Below, piece after piece: positions 18,016-25,838 of a DNA stretch of 64,000 nucleotides. The DNA is from Burkholderia sp. GAS332 (GTDB taxonomy: Bacteria > Pseudomonadota > Gammaproteobacteria > Burkholderiales > Burkholderiaceae). A program made the position numbers and the translations under genes. The notes beneath the pieces were generated by a model. The model did no database searches. It saw only the letters and a list, made by a program, of their open reading frames with translations, and was not told where the DNA came from. The DNA lies in assembly GCA_900142905.1 (NCBI GenBank), contig FSRV01000002.1, forward strand, positions 1,178,001 through 1,242,000, in the 5' to 3' direction. Each line of letters opens with the position of its first letter. Positions within the stretch are counted from its first letter, which is position 1.

Positions 18016-18765
18016 ATGCCCATGAACAGCAGCGATATTGAACAACTTTCGTTTCCCGGTGGCGCTTCGTGTCGCCTTCTGCGTCCAGTCCAGGACACGC
18101 AGGCTATACCGGCGCTCGTTGTGATGCTGGTGGCAATCGCCGGCGTCAACGACTATGTCATCACCCGGGCGAGAAATCTGTGCGCGGACGGCTACACCGT
18201 CGCGGTGCTCGACTACTTTGGAAGGGAAGGCGCGGTCCCGGACATTTCCACGCCGAAGCTGATTGGCGAGGCGGTTGCCGCGCTGGACGATCGGCGTGTG
18301 CTTGCGGATCTGGAAGAAATCCTGGCGTGGGCGCGTAACGCGGGCTTCCCGCTTTCGAAAGTGGGGCTGCTCGGTTTTTGCATCGGCGGAACTTACGCCG
18401 CGCTGGCGAGTGCGCAACATGCGGTCGGTTGCGCGGTCGACTACTACGGTCAGCTTAACTATGCATCGCGTACCGAGCGCAAGCCCATGGCGCCGGTTGA
18501 TGTCGCCGAGTCCCTGAAGGCGCCCTTGCTGTGCCACTACGGCGACTGGGACCGTCTGGTCAGCCGTGAGGAAATTGACGGATTCACTAGCCGGCTGCGC
18601 ACGGCACAGAAGCCGTACGAGCTGTTCATCTACGGCGGCGCGCCGCACGCCTTTGACGAGTGGTTCCGGCCGGCGGTTTTTCGGCCGGCCGCGTCGAACG
18701 CGGCTTGGGAGCGCACGCGAACTTTCCTGAATTGGCATCTGCGTGGACACGTCGACGCGCACTAA
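18016..18765 (+). CDS. Dienelactone hydrolase-family lactonase
   Basis: Alpha/beta hydrolase of 249 residues with the DLH triad: nucleophile Cys in GLLGFCIGG, Asp in HYGDWDRLV and His in GGAPHAF. The start is ATG 18016 or 18022, after AAGGAG at 18006-18011. In characterised dienelactone hydrolases a Glu precedes IFG and controls the thiol (E36 of ClcD); here the matching segment reads VAIAGVNDY, with no Glu. The gene precedes two cupin genes. A lactonase next to a salicylate-type ring-cleavage enzyme fits removal of a lactone formed from a 5-substituted salicylate; this is inference. Confidence 0.8.
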   Translation: MPMNSSDIEQLSFPGGASCRLLRPVQDTQAIPALVVMLVAIAGVNDYVITRARNLCADGYTVAVLDYFGREGAVPDISTPKLIGEAVAALDDRRVLADLEEILAWARNAGFPLSKVGLLGFCIGGTYAALASAQHAVGCAVDYYGQLNYASRTERKPMAPVDVAESLKAPLLCHYGDWDRLVSREEIDGFTSRLRTAQKPYELFIYGGAPHAFDEWFRPAVFRPAASNAAWERTRTFLNWHLRGHVDAH

Positions 18766-18798
18766 CCAATAACTTTCATTCCATTTAAGGAGGCAAAT

Positions 18799-19377
18799 AT
18801 GAGCGAGGACAACGCAGTCAAACACGAGACGTCGCCGGTAACGGAAGTCGTCGACCGGACCGAGTGGGCCCAGATGATGACGGACGACGAGTACTATCCG
18901 TTCCTCATCAAGAAGAACTTGCGTCCCGCCATCTGGCGCTGGGAGGACGTGGTGGAGCGGCTGGACGTGGTGATGAAAGACCCGCTGCGCAACGCGGATC
19001 GCCGCTTCATTGCGCTGGTTCATGGCGACACCGGCGAAGCGGGTGGCGTGTTCCCGTCCATCTTTCTGGGCATCCAGGCGATCAACCCGGGCGAGCACAT
19101 CGTCGCGCACCGTCACAACTCGTACGCGCTGTACCACATCATGCAGGGCGACGGTTACTCCGTCCTGGACGGTAAGCGTTTTGACTGGAAGCGCGGCGAC
19201 ACGTTCGCCTGCCCACCGATGGCCAGCCACGAGCACATCAATACCGGCACTGAGCCCGCGATCCAATACGTGATCCAGGACATGCCCGCACGCGCGATGG
19301 AACGGAACCTGATCTGGGAAGAGCCGATGGGTCACGTCTTCCACGCGGTGGAAGGAAATCGCCCGCATCAGCCGTGA
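18799..19377 (+). CDS. Half-length cupin protein related to gentisate 1,2-dioxygenase
   Basis: 192 residues with a strong AAGGAGG ribosome binding site. It looks like the N-terminal half of the gentisate dioxygenase family: IWRWEDVVERLDVV, RFIALVHGD, then the metal-binding cupin AHRHNSYALYHIMQG with the later histidine in MASHEHINTG. Family members normally have about 350 residues and two cupin halves; this gene has one. It lies 33 bases after the lactonase gene and 96 before a full-length homologue. It could be a second subunit of that enzyme, an independent dioxygenase, or a lactone/tautomer-processing cupin. Confidence 0.7.
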   Translation: MSEDNAVKHETSPVTEVVDRTEWAQMMTDDEYYPFLIKKNLRPAIWRWEDVVERLDVVMKDPLRNADRRFIALVHGDTGEAGGVFPSIFLGIQAINPGEHIVAHRHNSYALYHIMQGDGYSVLDGKRFDWKRGDTFACPPMASHEHINTGTEPAIQYVIQDMPARAMERNLIWEEPMGHVFHAVEGNRPHQP

Positions 19378-19379
19378 CG

Positions 19380-19407
19380 TGATGGCACCTCTTTGGAGGT
19401 GCCATCA
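19380..19407. other. 12-bp RNA stem-loop after the half-length cupin gene
   Basis: GATGGCACCTC at 19381-19391 pairs perfectly with GAGGTGCCATC at 19396-19406 around a TTTG loop, with one further flanking T-A pair. It begins three bases after the stop codon and has no U-tract, so it looks like an mRNA stability or processing element, or a weak attenuator, rather than a full terminator. Confidence 0.6.
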
Positions 19408-19421
19408 GACTGCTGACGAAC

Positions 19422-19443
19422 CCCACGTTTTCCGGAACGTGGG
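19422..19443. other. Second stem-loop before the dioxygenase gene
   Basis: CCCACGTT at 19422-19429 pairs with AACGTGGG at 19436-19443 around TTCCGG, 30 bases before the chosen ATG. With the preceding hairpin it makes a tandem structure between two co-directional genes. Confidence 0.55.
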
Positions 19444-19473
19444 AACAAACCCAAAAAAGAGACGGAGATGACC

Positions 19474-20571
19474 ATGGAACTTGATCACGCTGGCGTGCGC
19501 GCCCAACTCTCGAGCGACGCATCCGCGCTCAATCTGGTGGAGTTCTGGGAACAGCGTATGGAGATCGAAGTAGAGGAACCGCGCCTGAGAGCGGTGCCCT
19601 ATCACTGGAAATGGTCCGACATCCAGCCGCGGCTCGCGGTGGCCGCCACGACCGTGCCAATCGAGGAGTGTGAGCGGCGGGCGCTGGTGTTCTCCAATCC
19701 CGGGCTGTCTGGCAAGCCCTACATCACGCAGACGATTTTTGCGGCCTATTCGCTGTACAACCCGGGGGAACAGGCGCCGGTCCATCGTCACACGCCGAAT
19801 GCGAGCCGCTTCGTGCTGGAAGGCAATGGCGGGTTTACCGTGGTGAATGGCGAGAAGATCCAGATGTCGCGCGGAGATCTCGTGCTGACGCCCAACGGCT
19901 GCTGGCACGATCACGGAAACGAAGGGACGGAGCCGGTCATCTGGGTTGACGTTCTCGATGTTCCGCTCGCCGAGTCGCTCAATGCAACGATGTTCGAGTT
20001 CGACTACGTCGAAAATGAGCAGCGCCGGACGATCCAGTCGATTGCCGCCCCGTCGGGGCATTCCACGAATCTCTACTCGCGTGGGGGGCTCACGCCGACC
20101 TTCGTTGACCACCGCAGGGGCCGCGCCGATCACTCCCCGATGTTCGTCTATCGATGGAAGGACACGCGGGCAGCGCTCGACGCCATGTCCACTCTGCCTG
20201 GCAGTCCATACGACGCGATCACGGTCGAATACACCAACCCGGTTAGCGGCGGCCCTGTGATGCAAACCATGTCTTATAGAAGCACGTTACTGCGCGCAGG
20301 CGAACGGACGCTGCCACAAAGGCGCACCTCGTCCTCAGTGTTCGTCGTGCTGGAAGGCACCGGGAAAATCGAAATCAACGGGAAAACCTTCGAGTGGAAG
20401 CCTAACGATGTCTTCTGCGCGCCTCCGTGGTCGTGGTATCAGCTCGAGTCGAGCGGCGGCGAGGCGGCGCTCTATTCAGTGACTGATGAACCCGCCCTCA
20501 AGAAACTCGGTTTTATGCGCAAACAGGCGCGTAAAGACGACGGAACCATTTTTGAATTGGAAATAGCATGA
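19474..20571 (+). CDS. Gentisate/salicylate 1,2-dioxygenase-family ring-cleavage enzyme (diverged copy)
   Basis: Bicupin Fe(II) dioxygenase of 365 residues. I prefer the ATG at 19474, six bases after GGAG, over 19468, which abuts it. The N-terminal cupin carries the iron ligands: HRH in VHRHTPNASRFVLEG and His in CWHDHGNEG; the C-terminal cupin (VFVVLEGTGKIEING) lacks them, as in the family. The entry segment reads YHWKWSDIQPRL, closer to what I recall of salicylate 1,2-dioxygenase (VWKWS) than to the WRYAEIR of the canonical copy at 24059. This suggests activity on salicylate or a 5-substituted salicylate rather than gentisate; inference only. Confidence 0.78.
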   Translation: MELDHAGVRAQLSSDASALNLVEFWEQRMEIEVEEPRLRAVPYHWKWSDIQPRLAVAATTVPIEECERRALVFSNPGLSGKPYITQTIFAAYSLYNPGEQAPVHRHTPNASRFVLEGNGGFTVVNGEKIQMSRGDLVLTPNGCWHDHGNEGTEPVIWVDVLDVPLAESLNATMFEFDYVENEQRRTIQSIAAPSGHSTNLYSRGGLTPTFVDHRRGRADHSPMFVYRWKDTRAALDAMSTLPGSPYDAITVEYTNPVSGGPVMQTMSYRSTLLRAGERTLPQRRTSSSVFVVLEGTGKIEINGKTFEWKPNDVFCAPPWSWYQLESSGGEAALYSVTDEPALKKLGFMRKQARKDDGTIFELEIA

Positions 20572-20634
20572 CCGCAGCACAATTCCCGTCCGCGAGGTAA
20601 GCGCGACGGGGGTTCACTGCACTATCCATCCGAC

Positions 20635-20663
20635 GCTAGCGGTTTCGCCTTGAGACCGTTAGC
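20635..20663. other. Stem-loop after the ring-cleavage gene
   Basis: GCTAGCGGT at 20635-20643 pairs with ACCGTTAGC at 20655-20663 (one G-U pair), loop of 11 bases, 64 bases past the stop. There is no T-run, so termination is uncertain. The 299-base gap 20572-20870 otherwise holds the porin promoter region. Confidence 0.4.
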
Positions 20664-20798
20664 AGCCGTCGTGTATCGCACGACCTGGACGATGTCGCCC
20701 GTTGTGACTGGCAAGGAACCTGAGAGTCGATCTGCCGTAGGCCGGGGCAGGCGTTTGGCCTGCGCGCGCCGTGACGGGGCAGGTCACACATAAAAAAG

Positions 20799-20808
20799 CA
20801 AGCGCTTG
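20799..20808. promoter_or_regulatory. Palindrome CAAGCGCTTG upstream of the porin gene
   Basis: Perfect ten-base palindrome 63 bases before the porin ATG, next to an AT-rich promoter-like stretch (TGTTTAATTAGTACACG). Palindromes of this type are typical targets of TetR-family repressors in beta-proteobacteria. No tetR gene is in the window. Confidence 0.4.
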
Positions 20809-20870
20809 TCTGTTTAATTAGTACACGAAAAAACTATAAGAAACCTGTCGTTAAAACAAAGGAGACGTCA

Positions 20871-21962
20871 ATGGAAATGCGTAGTGTGTTGAGGGGTGTG
20901 GCTTTCTTCTCGCTCATGCAAGCGTCGTGCCTCGCCTATAGCCAGAGCAGTGTGATGCTATACGGCATCATCGATACAGGAGTCGAATACTATAACCACG
21001 CTGCCGGTGGCGGCAGTTTCACCGGTGTGCCCACCTTGACTGGCGAAGTGCCTTCGGAGTGGGGATTGACGGGCGTGGAGGATCTCGGGGGCGGCACCAA
21101 GGCGTTTTTCAAGCTCGAGAACGGCTTCGCGCCGGGCACCGGCGGCTTCAATTACGGAGGCCGGGAGTTCGGGCGACAGGCGAACGTGGGGCTGCAGACC
21201 GCCTACGGCTCGGTGACGCTAGGGCGCCAGATCGACATGACGACTTACGCGCTTCTGAGCGCCGACGTTATCGGACCGTCGATTCATTCGCTGTACGTAT
21301 TCGACAATTATCTTCCCAATGCGCGCAGCGACAACGCCATTGGCTATATGGGAAAGTTTGCGGGCGTGACCCTTGGCGCTACGTACAGTTTCGGGCGTGA
21401 CGCAGCCGGGCCCGCGGGCCCCGCCGCGACGAATTGCCAGGGGCAGGTGGCCGGCAATTTCCTCGCCTGCAAGCAATACACTGGCCTGATTGCCTACGAT
21501 TCGTCCCGTTTCGGGGCCGCGGTGTCGTATGACCGGATGCGTGGCAACGCGGGGGCGTCTGCGCCGCTGACCAATAGCGCCTACACGGACACTCGCTCCG
21601 TGGTCGATGGCTATTTCAATCTTCCGGGCGTGAAAGCAGGCGGTGGCTGGATTCACCGTAGCCTGTCGGCTGGCGCCGGGAGCATGGTCTATAACCTGTA
21701 CTTTCTCGGGCTCACTTATACGCCGATACCGTCGCTGGCACTCGACACGCAGGTCGACAAATACATCCAGTCAGGCGTGACGAGTTCGACTGAACTGGTT
21801 GCGCGTGCCAGCTACTTGCTGAGCAAGCGTACGTCTGTTTACTCGTCCGTGGGTTACATGATCAACGGCCGAAAGGGCAGCACGTCGGTGGCGGCCGGCG
21901 GTACGGTCGAGCCAGGCGCGGAACAGCTTGGCGTGATGCTGGGCGTGCGGCACGCATTCTGA
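20871..21962 (+). CDS. Outer-membrane porin (Burkholderia OmpC-like, Porin_4 type)
   Basis: 16-strand general porin of 363 residues, probably the entry route for the aromatic acids handled by the flanking genes. The start has a near-ideal AAAGGAG site. A signal peptide precedes QSSVMLYGIIDTGVEYYNHA, the characteristic first strand. Later come SEWGLTGVEDLGGGTKAFFKLENGF and GRQANVGLQTAYGSVTLGRQ, and the protein ends in HAF, with the terminal Phe needed for outer-membrane assembly. It lies between the two catabolic sub-clusters. Confidence 0.9.
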   Translation: MEMRSVLRGVAFFSLMQASCLAYSQSSVMLYGIIDTGVEYYNHAAGGGSFTGVPTLTGEVPSEWGLTGVEDLGGGTKAFFKLENGFAPGTGGFNYGGREFGRQANVGLQTAYGSVTLGRQIDMTTYALLSADVIGPSIHSLYVFDNYLPNARSDNAIGYMGKFAGVTLGATYSFGRDAAGPAGPAATNCQGQVAGNFLACKQYTGLIAYDSSRFGAAVSYDRMRGNAGASAPLTNSAYTDTRSVVDGYFNLPGVKAGGGWIHRSLSAGAGSMVYNLYFLGLTYTPIPSLALDTQVDKYIQSGVTSSTELVARASYLLSKRTSVYSSVGYMINGRKGSTSVAAGGTVEPGAEQLGVMLGVRHAF

Positions 21963-21991
21963 ACCTCGGAATAACTGAGCAACAGCGAACT

Positions 21992-22012
21992 TCGCCGTCG
22001 GACTGACGGCGA
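21992..22012. terminator. Hairpin between convergent porin and LysR genes
   Basis: TCGCCGTC pairs with GACGGCGA around GGACT in the 68-base gap between convergent genes. The position suits a bidirectional terminator, though neither side has a clear T-run. Confidence 0.4.
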
Positions 22013-22030
22013 GAGTCGCACTGTGTCGTC

Positions 22031-22957
22031 TCAGCCACGCACGGCATCCGAGAACGTATCTGCAATCAGATTGCGCAGCCATTGATTGCCCGGTTCCTTG
22101 TGGACTTTCGCATGCCAGAAGATATTGATGCCGATCCTGGGCAATTCGACCGGATGCTTGACATACACGAGCTTGAATGGCGCCAGACACTCCATCGCGT
22201 AACGCTCCGGAACCGTGGCGATCATGTCCGTATTCGAAAGGATGTGCCCGACGGCGACGAAATGCGGCACGGTAAGGCGGACGTTTCTGCGAATGCCTTT
22301 TCGCTCGATGATGTCGTCGACTTTCGCATGTCCTGTTCCCGGGGAGACGACAAGCACGTGGTCGGCTTCGGTGAACTGCTTGAGGGAAATCTTTTTCCCT
22401 TGAAGCGGATGACCTTGGCGAAACATGCATACATAAGCCTGATGAAACAGGCTGCGCTGCAAGAATCCCGCCTTCAGTTGTGGCAGGAAGCCCATTGCAA
22501 GATCGATCTGTCCTGCTTCCATCGCGTCCCTGAGATTCACCGCGGTGTTGCGCAGCGTGCTCACAGAAACTCCGGGGGCAACGTGTGCCAGCTTGTCCAT
22601 TATCTTGGGCAAAAAATAAACTTCTCCCACATCGGCCATGCCGATGGTGAATCTTCGTGTGCTCGTGGCGGGCGAAAACTCAGCTTGCTGGTTCAACGAG
22701 CTTCGAATCGTGCTCAACGCGGAGCTGATGGGCTCAGCAAGCTGGCTCGCGTAGAGGGTCGGCTCCATTCCCTTCGATGTGCGAATGAAAAGCTCATCCT
22801 GAAGAAGTTTGCGCAACCGGCTGAGCGCGTTGCTCACGGACGGCTGCGTCAAACCCAGCTTGTCCGCTACCCTGGCGACACGACGCTCGATGAGCAGTTC
22901 GTTGAAAACAACCAGCAGGTTCAGGTCGATGTCATTGAGTTCCACGGTCTCATTCAC
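22031..22957 (-). CDS. nagR: NahR/NagR-type LysR regulator
   Basis: 308 residues, closely resembling the salicylate-responsive activators NahR/NagR along its length: NDIDLNLLVVFNELLIERRV, KLGLTQPSVSNALSRLRKLLQDELFIRT, FTIGMADVGEVYFLPKIMDKLAHVAPG, VPHFVAVGHILSNTDMIATVP and NIFWHAKVHKEPGNQWLRNLI. It is divergent from the salicylate 5-hydroxylase operon with 95 bases between, the same arrangement as nagR in naphthalene/salicylate degraders. Salicylate is the expected inducer. Confidence 0.88.
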   Translation of the reverse strand: MNETVELNDIDLNLLVVFNELLIERRVARVADKLGLTQPSVSNALSRLRKLLQDELFIRTSKGMEPTLYASQLAEPISSALSTIRSSLNQQAEFSPATSTRRFTIGMADVGEVYFLPKIMDKLAHVAPGVSVSTLRNTAVNLRDAMEAGQIDLAMGFLPQLKAGFLQRSLFHQAYVCMFRQGHPLQGKKISLKQFTEADHVLVVSPGTGHAKVDDIIERKGIRRNVRLTVPHFVAVGHILSNTDMIATVPERYAMECLAPFKLVYVKHPVELPRIGINIFWHAKVHKEPGNQWLRNLIADTFSDAVRG

Positions 22958-22973
22958 AAGGTCAATGTTGATA

Positions 22974-23028
22974 ATTCACGATATCGCGTTTACCAATGTT
23001 AGGGCAGTTCATAGAATTCAGCCATGAA
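22974..23028 (+). promoter_or_regulatory. NagR target region between nagR and the hydroxylase operon
   Basis: ATTCACGAT at 22974-22982 matches eight of nine positions of the first half of the NahR consensus (ATTCACGCT). TTCAT-N11-ATGAA at 23008-23028 is a perfect LysR-type T-N11-A palindrome 24 bases before the ATG at 23053. Both lie in the divergent promoter. Confidence 0.5.
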
Positions 23029-23052
23029 AGATTTTCGAGTAGAACGAATCTC

Positions 23053-24042
23053 ATGAATCTCATTGTCCGTCCGCTCAATCGCACGCTGGCTGTATCGCCC
23101 GGCGCCAATCTGCTGAATGTGCTGCGCGAGCACAACGTGCCGATTTCGTATAGCTGCACGGCGGGCCGATGTGGCACGTGCCGCTGCAAGGTCACTCGTG
23201 GCCACCTTCTCGAGTCTGGCTCGCAGGCACAGATCACCCGCGTGAACGAGGGGCAATTTGCGCTAGCCTGCATGAGCGTATTGACGGAAAACTGCGAGAT
23301 CGAGGTGCCAGAACCTGATGAAGTCGTCATTCATCCGGCGAGGGTGCTGAAGGCCACGGTCGTGGCGATCGAGGACATGACGCATGACATCAAGCGGATC
23401 GTGCTTCGACCAGCCAAACCGTTGTCGTTCTCGCCCGGGCAATACGCGCAAGTCCAGTTCACCCCGAACCACATCCGGCCGTACTCGATGGCAAGTCTCG
23501 CGTCAGACGAAGAACTGGAGTTCCACGTGCGTCTGGTCCCTGGTGGCCGAGTATCGAGCTATATCAACGCTGAGCTCGCCGTCGGTCATTCGGTGCGCGT
23601 GAGCGGACCGCTCGGCACGGCCTATCTACGCGAAAAACACACCGGACCGATGCTATGCGTCGCGGGCGGCACGGGTCTCGCACCGATCCTGTCAATCGTT
23701 CGTGGCGCCGTGCGGGCGGGCATGGTCAATCCCATCCATCTGTACTTCGGCGTGCGGTCCCCACTTGATGTCTATGGGGAGCACTGGCTGGAGCAGCTGG
23801 CGCGCGAGCATCCCGGCTTGTCGGTTCATGTGATCCCGGCCTCGGATGCGACGGGACGGTCTATGCGTACCGGTCTCGTCACCGATGTCATAGCCAGCGA
23901 CTGGGGCGACAGCCTGAGAGACTTTCGCGCCTACCTCTGCGGTTCGCCACCGATGGTGGAGGCGGCCTCACTTCTTCTTAACCAGCGCGGGATACCGCCC
24001 GAGCATATCTACGCCGACGCCTTCTATTCGAGCGACCGGTAA
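23053..24042 (+). CDS. nagAa: Salicylate 5-hydroxylase ferredoxin reductase component
   Basis: Electron-transfer flavoprotein of 329 residues that passes electrons from NAD(P)H to the Rieske ferredoxin. The start is the ATG at 23053. The N-terminal plant-type [2Fe-2S] domain has [11 protein letters not shown] and a distal Cys in ALACMSVL. The FAD domain follows (IRPYSMASL), then the NAD domain ([18 protein letters not shown]), ending [13 protein letters not shown]. Length and order match the naphthalene dioxygenase/salicylate 5-hydroxylase reductase. It is first in the operon with nagI, nagK, nagG, nagH and nagAb. Confidence 0.88.
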   Translation: MNLIVRPLNRTLAVSPGANLLNVLREHNVPISYSCTAGRCGTCRCKVTRGHLLESGSQAQITRVNEGQFALACMSVLTENCEIEVPEPDEVVIHPARVLKATVVAIEDMTHDIKRIVLRPAKPLSFSPGQYAQVQFTPNHIRPYSMASLASDEELEFHVRLVPGGRVSSYINAELAVGHSVRVSGPLGTAYLREKHTGPMLCVAGGTGLAPILSIVRGAVRAGMVNPIHLYFGVRSPLDVYGEHWLEQLAREHPGLSVHVIPASDATGRSMRTGLVTDVIASDWGDSLRDFRAYLCGSPPMVEAASLLLNQRGIPPEHIYADAFYSSDR

Positions 24043-24058
24043 ATCGGAGACAAGTACT

Positions 24059-25105
24059 ATGCAAAGTCACACCATTGAACCAGAGCAAGCGCAGGCGAGG
24101 CGCGAATACTACGAGCGCATCAGTCAGCAGAACCTGACGCCGTTATGGGAAGTGCTCGGCCGGCTAGTGACGCCGACGCCGGCCTCTCCCGCCGCGGCGG
24201 CCGTCTGGCGCTACGCGGAGATTCGCGAGCACCTCATGGAAGCGGGCCGTCTCATCAGTGCGGCCGAGGCTGAACGCCGGGTACTGGTGCTCGAGAATCC
24301 GGCGCTGCGCGGTCGTTCAGCCATTACTCAATCCCTGTATGCAGGCCTGCAACTGATCATGCCCGGCGAGGTGGCGCCAGCCCATCGCCACACGCAGTCG
24401 GCGCTCAGGCTTCTGCTGGAGGGCGAGGGCGCCTACACCGCTGTCGATGGGGAGCGTACGACGATGCGCCGAGGGGACTTCATCCTTACCCCTGCCTGGA
24501 CATGGCACGACCACGGCAATCCTGGCGCTCAGCCGGCCGTTTGGCTCGATGGGCTCGACCTGCCCCTGGTGCAATTCCTTGATGCCAGCTTTTCCGAGCG
24601 GGCGACTGTGGCGACGCAATTGTCCGTCAGGCCGGAAGGGGACAGCCTGAAGCGGTACGGCGCGAACATGTTGCCTGTCGATTATCAGCCCGCAGGCGTC
24701 TCATCGAGCCCTGTGTTCGTGTACCCCTATGAACGTACCAGGGAATCGCTGCTGGGGATTGCTCACGGGGAACCGGACAAACACCTCGGCTTCAAGCTGC
24801 GTTATGTGAATCCTGCCACCGGTGGATCACCGATGCCGACGATCGGGGCCTATGCGCAGAGGCTCCCCCGAGGGCTCGAGACCCAGGCTTACCGATGCAC
24901 GGACGGTACCGTCTACGTCTGTCTGGAGGGTTCCGGCCACGCTGAAATTAACGGGACTGTGCACAGCTTTGGTCCTAATGACGTCTTTATCGTTCCTTCC
25001 TGGAATGCGCTGCGCATCCATGCAACAACGGACACGCACCTGTTCAGTTTCAGCGATCGTCCGGTCCATCAAGCGCTTGGTCTTTGGCGCGAGTCGCGGG
25101 AGTAA
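24059..25105 (+). CDS. nagI: Gentisate 1,2-dioxygenase
   Basis: Fe(II) bicupin of 348 residues that cleaves gentisate to maleylpyruvate. Canonical features: VWRYAEIREHLMEAGRLISA, AERRVLVLENPAL, the iron-binding AHRHTQSALRLLLEGEGAYTAVDGE and TWHDHGNPGAQPAVWLDGLD, then the second cupin LEGSGHAEINGTVHSF near the C-terminus. It lies between the reductase gene and a fumarylpyruvate hydrolase gene, 16 and 4 bases away, so gentisate formed by the hydroxylase is consumed by enzymes of the same operon. Confidence 0.88.
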   Translation: MQSHTIEPEQAQARREYYERISQQNLTPLWEVLGRLVTPTPASPAAAAVWRYAEIREHLMEAGRLISAAEAERRVLVLENPALRGRSAITQSLYAGLQLIMPGEVAPAHRHTQSALRLLLEGEGAYTAVDGERTTMRRGDFILTPAWTWHDHGNPGAQPAVWLDGLDLPLVQFLDASFSERATVATQLSVRPEGDSLKRYGANMLPVDYQPAGVSSSPVFVYPYERTRESLLGIAHGEPDKHLGFKLRYVNPATGGSPMPTIGAYAQRLPRGLETQAYRCTDGTVYVCLEGSGHAEINGTVHSFGPNDVFIVPSWNALRIHATTDTHLFSFSDRPVHQALGLWRESRE

Positions 25106-25109
25106 AGAA

Positions 25110-25838
25110 ATGACAAACCACATCGATTTCGCAGTTTCACCTTCACCCTTTTACTCGCTGACCGTACAGCGAAGCGAAAAGCGTTTTCCGGTCAATCGCA
25201 TCTTTTGCGTTGGACGTAACTATGCCGCCCACGCGCGCGAGATGGGCAAGGATCCCGACCGGGATCCGCCGTTCTTTTTCATGAAGCCGGCCAGCGCCAT
25301 CGTGGACGCCGCGGCTCCCGTGTCGGTTCCCTATCCGTCGATGACCTCGAACTACCAGTACGAGATCGAGCTCGTGATTGCGATTGGCAAGGGCGGCTTT
25401 GAGATTCCCGCGAACGAGGCGCTCGATCACGTGTTCGGTTACGCCGTTGGGCTGGACATGACGCGTCGTGACTTGCAGCTTGCGGCTCGCGACGCAGGCC
25501 GGCCATGGGAGTTTGGAAAGAGCTTCAGTGAGTCGGCTCCGATAGGGGCGGTACATCCCGTCGCGGAGACCGGGCATGTGAAATCGGCGGCGATTGAGTT
25601 GACGGTCAACGGTGCGGCCAAGCAGGCTTCCGATGTGGCAAAGCTCATCTGGTCAACCGCGGAGTGCATCGCGCACCTGTCGCGCTACGAACCGCTGCGC
25701 CCTGGCGATGTGATCATGACGGGTACACCGGAAGGCGTCGGTCCCGTGGTGGCGGGAGATGTGATGCGCGGCCGCATTGATGGACTTTCGGAAGTGACCG
25801 TGACCGTGATCCAGCAGACGAGGGAGGTAACGCAATGA
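25110..25838 (+). CDS. nagK: Fumarylpyruvate hydrolase (FAH family), second copy
   Basis: 242 residues from the ATG at 25110 (MTNHIDFAVSPSP), four bases after the dioxygenase stop; the open frame runs further upstream inside that gene but is not used. FAH blocks: FCVGRNYAAHAREMGKD, FFFMKPASAI, YEIELVIAIGKGG, GLDMTRRDLQ and MTGTPEGVGPV. It closely resembles the copy at 15300. The stop overlaps the nagG start by four bases. It completes the gentisate route in this operon except for the isomerase, which is encoded only at 16067. Confidence 0.86.
   Translation: MTNHIDFAVSPSPFYSLTVQRSEKRFPVNRIFCVGRNYAAHAREMGKDPDRDPPFFFMKPASAIVDAAAPVSVPYPSMTSNYQYEIELVIAIGKGGFEIPANEALDHVFGYAVGLDMTRRDLQLAARDAGRPWEFGKSFSESAPIGAVHPVAETGHVKSAAIELTVNGAAKQASDVAKLIWSTAECIAHLSRYEPLRPGDVIMTGTPEGVGPVVAGDVMRGRIDGLSEVTVTVIQQTREVTQ

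Noticed and set aside
17953..19368. 471-residue minus-strand frame opposite the lactonase and cupin genes
   Set aside because: It is Arg/His/Val-rich shadow coding caused by GC-rich codons in the real genes on the plus strand, which carry clear catalytic motifs.
15300..25838. The two FAH-family genes as an assembly duplication
   Set aside because: The proteins are similar but clearly diverged (different N-termini, many substitutions) and the flanking genes differ, so they are true paralogues.
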